The notes under the pieces are model-generated. The model was given only the letters and a program-made list of their open reading frames with translations. It was not told the origin of the DNA and made no database searches. DNA of 6,227 nt from positions 1 through 6,227 of the forward strand of contig CAKZQX010001104.1 of NCBI GenBank assembly GCA_937141995.1, in the 5' to 3' direction. Made by a program: the position numbers and the translations under genes. Positions 1 to 5,874 of this stretch are shown here, piece by piece (position 1 is the first letter of the stretch; each line of letters starts with the position of its first letter). The stretch comes from an uncultured Chloroflexaceae bacterium (lineage in GTDB: Bacteria; Chloroflexota; Chloroflexia; Chloroflexales; Chloroflexaceae).

Positions 1-1666
1 CGGGCCAGCGCAAGGGTTGCCCGGCATCGCTGATGGAGGCGACAAGGCCGGGGAATAGCTTGGTGACAGTCAGCGCGGTCAGATCGTCGGCGGCACCGGG
101 CCAGGGCGCGGCGCTAATTATACTGATGCCGTCGGGCGCGACGGCGGTGCGCTCTTCAAACTCGGTTGGGGTCAGTTGCCAGTTCGCCGGGTAGACCAGT
201 TGGTAGCCCTGGGGGCTTACTTCGACGGCCGGCGCGGGTGGTAGCCAGATCAGGCGCGAGGCAAAGTCTACGTTTTGCACCAGAAGGGTGTCGGGCGCGC
301 TGCCCGGCGTCCAGCGCCAGAGGTTGCCGGGCTCGCGCTGCTCAAAGCGCGGCTGATCCAGCGGAGCATCGGCGCTCCAGTCGGGAGGCAATGCCACAAC
401 CAGCCCGCTACCGTCGGGTGCCCAGGCGGCTCCGGTGGCGCGCGGCAGTTCATCCAGGACGGCCGCATGCGCGGTGCGAGTTCCGGCGGGGAGCGCCACC
501 TGTTCCTCGGCATTCAGATCGAGCACCCGCATTTTCCACTGCTCGTATCCGCCCCAGCCCCGCGCATCGCTAAAGTTGTGCTCTACCACGGCCATACGCC
601 GGCCATCGGGGGCAAAGTTGGGCGGCAGTAGCCAGCCCGCGCCCACATTCAGCATTTGTGTGTCACCCGCGAACGAGCCGCCCATTTCGGTGTAGGTGAT
701 ATCGACCAGTGCTCGATAGCCGATAAAGCGCTGATAGGCCAGATCCATCCCGTCGGGGGACCAGGCCGGCGCATAGACCAGCAACCCGGCATCGTCGCCG
801 GCCGCAGCCGTACCGGCATCGGCAAAGCCCCAGCCATTTTCGCCCTGCCGGTTCACCAGGCGAATGCTGTTGTCGCTCGGCGGCATGTCGCCGGTCGGGT
901 CGCGCCGGGTGGGCGGGGCGGCAAAGGCAATCCGCCGACCATCCGGCGAGAACGCCGGGTCACAACCGGGCGCAAGCGTGCTGACTGCGCCACTGGGGAT
1001 ATCGAGCAGGCGTACTTCGCCGGCAGCGCACCACTCGGTCCAACCTCTCCAGTCCGGCAGCGACGGCGGCGCAACGCTTGCGGCGGCATAGGCCAGGGTC
1101 AGGCCATCAGGAGCCCAGGTCAGGTTGCCCTCTTGGAGATCATCGGTGGTCATCCGGCGCAGATCTTCGCCGCTGCGCGCGACCAACCAGATCGCGGTTG
1201 TTGCGCCGTTGTTGCGCACCAGTGCCAGCGTACGTCCATTCGGCGTCGCGGCAAACTCCTGTACATCTGATACAATCATGCGCTCCTGGCCGCTATCCAC
1301 AGCATACGCCATCAGGGTATTATTCCGCAGGAAGAGAATCTCGCTGCCGTATGCTGTAGCAGATGGGACTGTTCGAGATGTGCCCGGCTCTGATGCTGTG
1401 GGCGGGATGGGGGTATCGCTGGGCAGCGGTTCCGGCACGTTGGTCGGAGGGGGCGCTGTCGGGGTGTCGGTGGAAGGGAGAGGGGTTGCTGTGGCTACCT
1501 CGGTCGTAATGCCGGTCACGCCGGTTGTCGGCCCGGCGGCTGACTCCGTGGGTACGGCGGTGGGTAGGTTATCGGTAGAGGTACCACAGGCCGCCAGCAG
1601 CAGCGCCAGGGTCAATACGGCCAGGAAGGATGTACGGTGAAAGCAGGTTTTGTTACGCATATTCAT
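1..1666 (-). CDS. Lipoprotein with TolB/PD40-type beta-propeller (3' end outside window)
   Basis: The minus-strand frame is open from an ATG at 1666 to the left edge, giving 555 residues without a stop. The start is supported by GGAG at 1676-1673, six bases upstream; a second ATG at 1660 would sit too far from it. Residues 1-26 form a signal peptide with a basic N-terminus, a hydrophobic run and a lipobox LAAC, so Cys27 should be lipidated and the protein tethered outside the membrane. Residues ~28-85 are a Thr/Pro/Ser-rich linker. Residues ~90-470 carry regularly spaced PD40 (WD40-like) blade motifs: PNG at ~140, WAPDG 184-188, FSPDG 239-243, WSPDG 302-306, FAPDG 351-355 and WAPDG 415-419, each followed by a hydrophobic strand. 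From residue 487 (GYQLVYPANW) a different fold starts, resembling PsbP/DcrB-like alpha-beta domains, but it is cut by the edge. Ligand and function are unknown; binding of a protein or cell-wall partner is only an inference from the fold. Confidence 0.88.
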   Translation of the reverse strand, partial: MNMRNKTCFHRTSFLAVLTLALLLAACGTSTDNLPTAVPTESAAGPTTGVTGITTEVATATPLPSTDTPTAPPPTNVPEPLPSDTPIPPTASEPGTSRTVPSATAYGSEILFLRNNTLMAYAVDSGQERMIVSDVQEFAATPNGRTLALVRNNGATTAIWLVARSGEDLRRMTTDDLQEGNLTWAPDGLTLAYAAASVAPPSLPDWRGWTEWCAAGEVRLLDIPSGAVSTLAPGCDPAFSPDGRRIAFAAPPTRRDPTGDMPPSDNSIRLVNRQGENGWGFADAGTAAAGDDAGLLVYAPAWSPDGMDLAYQRFIGYRALVDITYTEMGGSFAGDTQMLNVGAGWLLPPNFAPDGRRMAVVEHNFSDARGWGGYEQWKMRVLDLNAEEQVALPAGTRTAHAAVLDELPRATGAAWAPDGSGLVVALPPDWSADAPLDQPRFEQREPGNLWRWTPGSAPDTLLVQNVDFASRLIWLPPAPAVEVSPQGYQLVYPANWQLTPTEFEERTAVAPDGISIISAAPWPGAADDLTALTVTKLFPGLVASISDAGQPLRWP

Positions 1667-1672
1667 TGGAAA

Positions 1673-1676
1673 CTCC
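1673..1676 (-). promoter_or_regulatory. Shine-Dalgarno site of the lipoprotein gene
   Basis: GGAG on the minus strand, six bases before the ATG at 1666. It fixes that ATG rather than the in-frame one at 1660. It lies only five bases from the heptamer array, so the array forms most of the near leader. Confidence 0.6.
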
Positions 1677-1680
1677 ACGC

Positions 1681-1757
1681 GAGAACAGAGAACAGAGAAC
1701 AGAGAACAAAGAACAAAGAACAAAGAACAAAGAACAAAGAACAAAGAACAAAGAACT
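1681..1757. repeat. Heptanucleotide tandem array, 11 copies
   Basis: Read on the plus strand, the array is four copies of GAGAACA, six of AAGAACA and a last AAGAACT, with no gaps. On the minus strand, the mRNA sense for the lipoprotein gene, it reads as a pyrimidine-rich run of TTCTTTG and TTCTCTG units ending 14 bases before the start codon. The two unit types occur in blocks, which is what repeated slippage produces. Open frames run through it on both strands, but they only translate the repeat and show no gene features. Copy number is likely to vary between strains. Confidence 0.93.
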
Positions 1758-1786
1758 GAGAGCCTGTCTGAAAAGGGTTGGTCATG

Positions 1787-1800
1787 GGGCTACGGCCCCG
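1787..1800 (+). repeat. Small GC hairpin with a UACG tetraloop inside A1
   Basis: GGGGC-TACG-GCCCC. In plus-strand RNA this forms a C(UACG)G loop, a member of the unusually stable UNCG class. It lies just left of the large hairpin of the same element. Confidence 0.5.
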
Positions 1801-1805
1801 GAGCG

Positions 1806-1858
1806 GGAGTCCCGGCTTCAGCCGGTTCCGGCCACACACCGGCTGAAGCCGGGACTCC
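1806..1858. repeat. Perfect 21-bp inverted repeat inside A1
   Basis: Arms 1806-1826 and 1838-1858 are exactly complementary, around an 11-base loop (1827-1837). The stem is GC-rich and contains CCGGCTTCAGCCGG, itself nearly palindromic. A very stable cruciform or RNA hairpin on either strand is expected. No T-run follows on the minus strand, so it is not a standard intrinsic terminator for minus-strand transcripts, although it could pause polymerase or block exonucleases. Confidence 0.92.
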
Positions 1859-1935
1859 TGGGGCGCTGTCCGGTGTCTCAGGGCACCCAGCATGCCGTGT
1901 GACCGACGCGAATCATCTTTTCAGACAGTCTCTGA

Positions 1936-1986
1936 GAATACAGAACCTGTAGAAAATAAACGAAATGTGCCGGATTTCCAGCGCAT
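1936..1986. other. AT-rich spacer between A1 and the terminator
   Basis: This short stretch is AT-richer than its surroundings. If the lipoprotein gene has its own promoter upstream of A1, it must lie here. On the minus strand TATTCT near 1937-1942 is a possible -10 box, but I see no convincing -35. The bases just right of A1 (GAGAATACAGAACC) look like decayed heptamer units, so A1 may have inserted at the edge of an older, longer array. Confidence 0.3.
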
Positions 1987-2027
1987 AAAAAATGGACAGA
2001 GGAAGCCGGTTTTGGGTTCCTCTGTCC
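1987..2027 (-). terminator. Rho-independent terminator, minus strand
   Basis: Arms 2027-2017 and 2004-1994 form a perfect 11-bp stem (GGACAGAGGAA with TTCCTCTGTCC) around a 12-base loop. On the minus strand the stem is followed by A and then six T residues (1992-1987). It is the first terminator downstream of the foldase gene and so probably ends the ppk1-foldase transcript. It lies ~300 bases beyond the foldase stop codon because element B1 occupies the space between. Confidence 0.82.
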
Positions 2028-2102
2028 GCTGCTTGCTATGCGACTGTTCGCTCAGATGGTTAGACCCGGCATGCGGGCGGAAACTATCGCATTCCTCACT
2101 GT
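2028..2102. other. Short spacer between terminator and B1
   Basis: No open frame, RNA or promoter that I can support. It is probably the original 3' untranslated region of the foldase gene before B1 inserted. Confidence 0.4.
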
Positions 2103-2298
2103 CAGGAGTTACGCGGTGGGCATACAAATCAGACACATATGCTCACAAAGGCCGGCTTCGCCTGCGGCAGCATGGTACGTTTTGATCTTTTTCACAACAT
2201 GTTTGCACATAGAGCAAACATGTTGTGAAAAAGCATGGAATCTTCCGCCCTGCCGGAGGCGAATCCCATCCACTGAATGTACGACCGCGTAACTCCTG
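2103..2298 (-). mobile_element. MITE-like element, family B, copy B1
   Basis: The ends are a perfect 15-bp inverted repeat, CAGGAGTTACGCGGT, at 2103-2117 and, on the minus strand, 2298-2284. The immediate flanks are TCACTGT (2096-2102) and TCACTGC (2299-2305), a 7-bp direct repeat with one mismatch, as expected of a target duplication. The interior is a long imperfect palindrome: TTCGCCTGCGGCAG at 2157-2170 is inverted at 2263-2250 with 13 of 14 matching. It also holds a perfect 20-bp-stem hairpin. The 22-base block 2264-2243 (minus) recurs in B2 with 21 matches. There is no coding capacity for a transposase. The element fills the gap between the foldase stop codon and its terminator. Strand is assigned from the shared block. 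Confidence 0.8.
2187..2233. repeat. Perfect 20-bp-stem AT-rich hairpin inside B1
   Basis: Arms 2187-2206 and 2214-2233 are exactly complementary around a 7-base loop. It is much AT-richer than the rest of B1 and has no counterpart in B2. CATGG occurs at 2171-2175 and again at 2234-2238, immediately after the hairpin. These direct repeats suggest that 58 bases (2176-2233) were inserted into an older B element. It lacks a T-run after the stem on either strand, so it is not a canonical terminator. Confidence 0.85.
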
Positions 2299-2330
2299 TC
2301 ACTGCATCAACAACGACGGATACGCCGGCC

Positions 2331-3476
2331 TTACGGTTGCACGGTGGGCAAGGTGGGCATAGTCGGTTCCGGCGGTACCAGGACTGTGGGCTCGACCAGT
2401 ATGTCAATCTGGTTGCTCTCCTCGGCCGCGGTGCGCAGCCCTTCGAGCCAGGGTACCAGCGACTCGTCGATCTGCTGCTGCACAATCGGGCTCTGCATAA
2501 ACTGCGGATTCTCGAGCGGGCGTTCCTCCGGCGCTTCCTGTAGTTCGATGATATGCCAGCCAAACTGACTCTCGACCAGGCGGACCTCGCCGGGCTCCAT
2601 CTCGAAGATGGCCTCGTCGAAGGCCGGCACAAATACGCCACGCGGAGCCCACCCCAGATCGCCGCCCTGCTGTGCTGAGCCGGGATCATCCGAGTGTTCC
2701 TGGGCCAGTTCGGCAAAGTCGGCCCCTGTTTCGATCTGGTTCAGCAGTTCCTCGGCCTCGTCTTCACGCGCGGTCAGAGCTTCTTCGCCGTCGGCCTGCA
2801 GCAAAATATGTCGCGCACGCGCCTGCTCTACGACGATATGGTTGACGATCATCTCATTGTAGAGCTGCAGTTGTCCCATCACATCACGCAATTCTTCTTC
2901 AGATCCGATATTCAGATTCTGCAGGAAGGCCTCAACCGCTTCCGGGCTCTGATGGCTCGCGCGCAGTTGTTCAATCTGCTGATCGATTTCCGTCTGGTCT
3001 ACCGTTAACCCCTCGTCCCGGGCTTCCTGAACGACCAGTTTGAACTCGATAAGCTGATCCAGCGTCTCTTGCGCATCCTGCCCCGGTGTGTAGTTGCGCA
3101 GAAAATCACCGCGTGTCAGGGTCAGATCGCCAACTTCGGCAATGACATCTGAGTTGTCCGGGGTTCCGAATGGCTGTCGGGTGAAGATGACACCGACGCT
3201 CACGCCGATGATTGCAATCAGCACAACCACGCTGGCGACGATTACGGCCACGCGGGGCATCTGCCGGGGCGCGATGGTTCCGCCCGAGTCGTATGCGCGC
3301 TCGTCTGTATCCGGCGCGCTCTGCTCGTCCGGCTGCGCTTCCGGTGTGTTGTCGGGGGCAGTTGTACCTTCCGTTGTCTCCGCTGGGGAGGGTGTCGTCG
3401 CCTCCGTATCCGGCGCGGCCTGATCGTCCGGCCGCTCCTCCGGCGTGTTGCCGGAGGGATTTTCGGGATTCGTCAC
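2331..3476 (-). CDS. Membrane-anchored parvulin-type peptidyl-prolyl isomerase (SurA/PrsA-like foldase)
   Basis: 381 residues from a GTG at 3476, preceded by a strong GGAGGA (3486-3481) four bases upstream, and ending in TAA. Residues 1-70 are an acidic, Pro/Thr-rich, probably disordered tail with an internal duplication (NTPEERPDDQAAPDTE at 10-25, NTPEAQPDEQSAPDTD at 43-58). Residues 76-98 are one hydrophobic membrane segment after a basic RQMPR, which predicts tail inside and catalytic part outside. Residues ~111-220 resemble a SurA_N-type chaperone domain. Residues ~220-315 are a PPIC rotamase domain with ARHILL at 221-226, FAELAQEHSDDPGS at 254-267, GGDLGW at 271-276 and FGWHII at 305-310; His223 and His308 match the paired histidines of the parvulin active site. 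A Pro-rich tail ends the protein. It should speed cis-trans isomerisation of prolyl bonds in exported proteins. It lies 100 bp downstream of ppk1 on the same strand. The family call is firm; the substrates are unknown. Confidence 0.93.
   Translation of the reverse strand: MTNPENPSGNTPEERPDDQAAPDTEATTPSPAETTEGTTAPDNTPEAQPDEQSAPDTDERAYDSGGTIAPRQMPRVAVIVASVVVLIAIIGVSVGVIFTRQPFGTPDNSDVIAEVGDLTLTRGDFLRNYTPGQDAQETLDQLIEFKLVVQEARDEGLTVDQTEIDQQIEQLRASHQSPEAVEAFLQNLNIGSEEELRDVMGQLQLYNEMIVNHIVVEQARARHILLQADGEEALTAREDEAEELLNQIETGADFAELAQEHSDDPGSAQQGGDLGWAPRGVFVPAFDEAIFEMEPGEVRLVESQFGWHIIELQEAPEERPLENPQFMQSPIVQQQIDESLVPWLEGLRTAAEESNQIDILVEPTVLVPPEPTMPTLPTVQP
3303..3449 (-). repeat. In-frame duplication in the foldase N-terminal tail
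   Basis: Two ~48-bp units, 3449-3402 and 3350-3303 (minus), encode NTPEERPDDQAAPDTE and NTPEAQPDEQSAPDTD. They begin 99 bp apart, a 33-residue period, and their DNA is also clearly similar, so this is a fairly recent in-frame duplication rather than mere compositional bias. Confidence 0.75.
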
Positions 3477-3540
3477 AAATTCCTCCGTTCAAATGTTGGG
3501 TTACCCCATGGTACACCGATTGTTGGGATAGAATGCATGT

Positions 3541-3570
3541 ATCCTACCACAAGAGGCGCGTTCGTACCAA
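3541..3570 (-). promoter_or_regulatory. Possible promoter for the foldase gene
   Basis: On the minus strand TTGGTA (3570-3565) and TAGGAT (3546-3541) are separated by 18 bases; each matches four of six sigma-70-type consensus positions. It would give a leader of ~58 bases. The rest of the ppk1-foldase gap has no terminator, so read-through from ppk1 is equally possible. Confidence 0.25.
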
Positions 3571-3576
3571 ACTGGG

Positions 3577-5772
3577 TTATGCACTGCGCTTGAGCAGGGG
3601 TGGTTCGACCAGCAGGCGGCGGCGCTCCAGGCGTTCCAACACCAGTTCCTCGGCGGCGCCGTGCTCCCCAAACTGGACCCGGCGGGCGCGGTCAATCAGA
3701 ATCTCCTGGGCATCGATCACCGGCTCATCATCCTGCGGCTCCACATGGGTGTAGAAGCCGTCGGCCTGCATCACCCAGCGGCGACGATTGTCGGCCAGCA
3801 TGGTTTCCAGGATGACTCGTAGCTCCTGGCGCAGATCCAGCGCGTAGATTGGCGTGACCGCTTCCATACGTTTGTCCAGGTTGCGCGTCATCCAGTCTGC
3901 GCTGCCGATATACCAGGCCGGATCGCCGTCGTTTTCAAAGTAGAAAATACGCGAGTGCTCCAGGAAGCGCCCGACCAGACTATGGACGCGCACCGTGTCG
4001 CTGATGCCCGCCAGTTCCGGCCGCAGGCGGCAGATATCGCGCACGATCAGTTCGATTTCGACGCCGGTCTGGGCTGCGCGGTAGAGTTCAGCCACAATTG
4101 CCGGGTCTTCTACGGCATTGACTTTGGCAACAATACGGGCAGGCCGACCTGCGCGTGCCAGGTCTGCTTCCCGCCGGATATGCTCCGTAAATGCCTGCCG
4201 CATGGTGTCGGGCGCAATCAACAGTCGGGAAAACGTGCCTGTGTGTCCCGGCCCGGTGAACATGTTAAACACCGTGACCACATCCCGACCAACCTGGTCG
4301 TCCGCCGTGAGCAACCCCAGGTCAACATAAGCGCCGGCGGTTCCGGCGTGGTAGTTGCCGGTGCCCACATGCGAGTAGAGCCGGATGCCTTCCTCCTCCT
4401 GGCGTACCACCAGCGCCAGTTTGGTGTGGGTTTTGACATCAATGGCCCCGTAAGCGACATGAATGCCGCGCTCCTCCAACTGGCGCACCCAGGCCACATT
4501 CTGCCGCTCGTCAAAGCGCGCCTTTAGTTCGATGGTGACGGCGACCTGCTTGCCGTTGTTTGCCGCAGCCATCAGTGCCTGCAGCACCTGTGAGTCGTTG
4601 TCGGTGCGGTAGATTGCCACTTTCACTGTGCGCACCGCCGGATCGGTTGCGGCTTCGTCAAACAGGCGCTGCGTGGTGGTGTCGAAGGCATGGTACGGGT
4701 GATGCAGCAGGATATCGCCCCGCTTGATCTCATCAAAGATGCTGCCCTGCGTTTCGGTGGCGTCGGGCATCAGCCGGGGATGCGGATGCGGCGTCCAGTC
4801 ACGATATTTGAGATCCGGGCGCTCCTGACGCATCAGGGCCGCCAGGTCGGTCATATCCAGCGGCATGCTCTGGCGGTAGACCGCTTCATCCGGGATCTGG
4901 AGATGCCCGGTCAGCAGATCCAGCATTGCTTGCGGCATATCGTCCCGCACTTCCAGTCGTACTGCCGGGGCCACGCGCCGCTTCTCCAGCACATCCTCGA
5001 TCATGGCAACCAGATCCTCGGCAATCTCTTCATCTTGCCGGACTTCCGCGCTACGCGTGAGGCGGAACAGCGACACGGTCTGGATCGCGCGGTTGGGGAT
5101 GAGCAGATGCAGGTTCGCACGGATTACCTCAACCACCGGCACCCCGACCCAGGTCTGCGCATCTTCGTGGACCGTTAGAAAGGGCGGCAGCATGTCCGGA
5201 ACCTTGACGCGGGTGAAGGTAGGGGGTTGCGCATCCGGATTGCCTACCATGATGCCCAGGGAGAGCGAGAGATTGGAAATGAAAGGGAAGGGATGTGCCG
5301 GATCATATGCCAGCGGTGTGAGAATGGGCAGGATATCCGCTTCAAAATGCCGGCGGAGCCGGGTCTGCATCGTGCTGTCAAGGGTGTCGTAGGTGGCGAT
5401 CCGGATGCCCGCATCCGCCAGCGCCGGACGGATCGTCTGCTGCCAGTAGTCATACTGGGTAGCCTGCATCTCGCGGAAGGCGGCATGGGCCGCGTGCCAC
5501 TGCTGTTCGGGAGTGCGCCCGTCCACCGTTGGTGTTGTCACCCCGGCGTCGATCTCCTGCAACAGCCCACCAATGCGCTTCATGAAGAACTCGTCCGCAT
5601 TCTTGGTGAAGTAGACCAGATGTTTGACGCGCTCAAGCAGTGGGTTACGTGCATCAAGCGCTTCATACAACACCCGGTAGAAAAAGCCCAGTTCGCTTAA
5701 CTCGCGGTTAAGATAGTAGTGGGGTTGCGTAAAATCGGTAGGATGGCTGTCTGCGGTATTCGATTGCGTCAT
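3577..5772 (-). CDS. ppk1: Polyphosphate kinase 1
   Basis: 731 residues from the ATG at 5772 to a TAA at 3579-3577. PPK1 reversibly transfers the gamma-phosphate of ATP to a growing polyphosphate chain in the cytoplasm or at the inner membrane face. The N-terminal domain shows YYLNRELSELGFFYRV (residues ~19-34) and NADEFFMKRIGGLL. The C1 domain has LLHHPYHAFD, YRT with Arg389, LKARFDE with Arg419, KTHTK with His449 (the phosphorylated histidine) and HVGTGNYHAGTA. The C2 domain has VGRFLEHSRIFYF with His606. These residues sit at a constant offset of 14 from E. coli Arg375, Arg405, His435 and His592, so the active site is complete. A C-terminal tail of roughly 45 residues makes it longer than the ~690-residue E. 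coli enzyme. The usual Trp of NRELSW is Glu27. An in-frame ATG at 5793 would add MLLRGGS, but the Shine-Dalgarno site would then lie inside the gene. The foldase gene follows after 100 bp. Confidence 0.97.
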   Translation of the reverse strand: MTQSNTADSHPTDFTQPHYYLNRELSELGFFYRVLYEALDARNPLLERVKHLVYFTKNADEFFMKRIGGLLQEIDAGVTTPTVDGRTPEQQWHAAHAAFREMQATQYDYWQQTIRPALADAGIRIATYDTLDSTMQTRLRRHFEADILPILTPLAYDPAHPFPFISNLSLSLGIMVGNPDAQPPTFTRVKVPDMLPPFLTVHEDAQTWVGVPVVEVIRANLHLLIPNRAIQTVSLFRLTRSAEVRQDEEIAEDLVAMIEDVLEKRRVAPAVRLEVRDDMPQAMLDLLTGHLQIPDEAVYRQSMPLDMTDLAALMRQERPDLKYRDWTPHPHPRLMPDATETQGSIFDEIKRGDILLHHPYHAFDTTTQRLFDEAATDPAVRTVKVAIYRTDNDSQVLQALMAAANNGKQVAVTIELKARFDERQNVAWVRQLEERGIHVAYGAIDVKTHTKLALVVRQEEEGIRLYSHVGTGNYHAGTAGAYVDLGLLTADDQVGRDVVTVFNMFTGPGHTGTFSRLLIAPDTMRQAFTEHIRREADLARAGRPARIVAKVNAVEDPAIVAELYRAAQTGVEIELIVRDICRLRPELAGISDTVRVHSLVGRFLEHSRIFYFENDGDPAWYIGSADWMTRNLDKRMEAVTPIYALDLRQELRVILETMLADNRRRWVMQADGFYTHVEPQDDEPVIDAQEILIDRARRVQFGEHGAAEELVLERLERRRLLVEPPLLKRSA

Positions 5773-5776
5773 TGAT

Positions 5777-5783
5777 CCTCCTC
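5777..5783 (-). promoter_or_regulatory. Shine-Dalgarno site fixing the ppk1 start
   Basis: GAGGAGG on the minus strand, four bases before the ATG at 5772. It decides the start against the upstream in-frame ATG at 5793, which has no comparable site before it. Confidence 0.75.
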
Positions 5784-5791
5784 GTAACAAC

Positions 5792-5819
5792 ATAGTAGCG
5801 GTGCAGTCCGCCGGCCCAA
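5792..5819 (-). promoter_or_regulatory. Candidate proximal ppk1 promoter
   Basis: On the minus strand TTGGGC (5819-5814), a 16-base spacer and TACTAT (5797-5792). The -10 matches four of six positions and the -35 three of six. Transcription would begin almost on the Shine-Dalgarno site, leaving a very short leader, which counts against it. It overlaps the ATG at 5793, consistent with that ATG not being the start. Confidence 0.22.
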
Positions 5820-5844
5820 CTCGGCCGTCGCTGAATGGTCTGCT

Positions 5845-5874
5845 ATTATGCAGGAGTTATGCGGTCGGTTCCAA
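5845..5874 (-). promoter_or_regulatory. Candidate hybrid ppk1 promoter at the edge of B2
   Basis: On the minus strand TTGGAA (5874-5869) inside B2, an 18-base spacer and CATAAT (5850-5845) inside the adjacent target duplication. The -35 matches four and the -10 five of six consensus positions. It would give a leader of ~65 bases that includes the Shine-Dalgarno site. In this arrangement the element supplies the -35 and the duplicated host sequence the -10. Confidence 0.35.

Larger units (their letters stand above)
1760..1932 (+). mobile_element. MITE-like element, family A, copy A1
   Basis: The left end reads GAGCCTGTCTGAAAAG from 1760. The right end, read inward on the minus strand from 1932, is GAGACTGTCTGAAAAG, so the terminal inverted repeats match at 15 of 16 positions. 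TGA flanks both ends (1757-1759 and 1933-1935), consistent with a 3-bp TNA target duplication. Moving each boundary inward by one base gives a 5-bp CTGAG duplication instead. The element is ~173 bp, has no room for a transposase, and contains a perfect 21-bp-stem hairpin. Its right 74 bases recur at the right end of the window in inverted orientation (69 of 74 identical without gaps), so this is a dispersed family. GAG-starting ends with a TNA target recall the IS1031 group of the IS5 family; that assignment is from memory and tentative. It would be moved by a transposase encoded elsewhere. Confidence 0.8.

Noticed and set aside
166..1640. Plus-strand open frames opposite the lipoprotein gene
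   Set aside because: The minus frame is continuous, with signal peptide, lipobox and PD40 motifs; the plus frames are short and have no motifs.
1681..1757. CRISPR-like repetition
   Set aside because: The units are seven bases long and directly joined, with no spacers and no cas gene nearby.
1630..1952. Open frames on both strands through the heptamer array and A1
   Set aside because: Their peptides are direct translations of the 7-bp repeat and the MITE palindrome, with no ribosome binding site and no protein-like character.
2187..2233. Bidirectional terminator
   Set aside because: The stem is perfect, but no T-run follows it on either strand; the better terminator is at 1987-2027.
2192..2716. 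Alternative minus-strand frame overlapping the foldase 3' end and B1
   Set aside because: It is Arg/Ser/Pro-rich out-of-frame translation of the PPIase domain and runs into the MITE.
3955..5178. Long plus-strand open frames opposite ppk1 (for example 3955-4527 and 4690-5178)
   Set aside because: They are antisense shadows of a well-conserved gene, a common effect of high GC content, and show no recognisable domain.
5773..5793. Upstream ATG as the start of ppk1
   Set aside because: It would place the strong GAGGAGG inside the coding region and has no ribosome binding site of its own.
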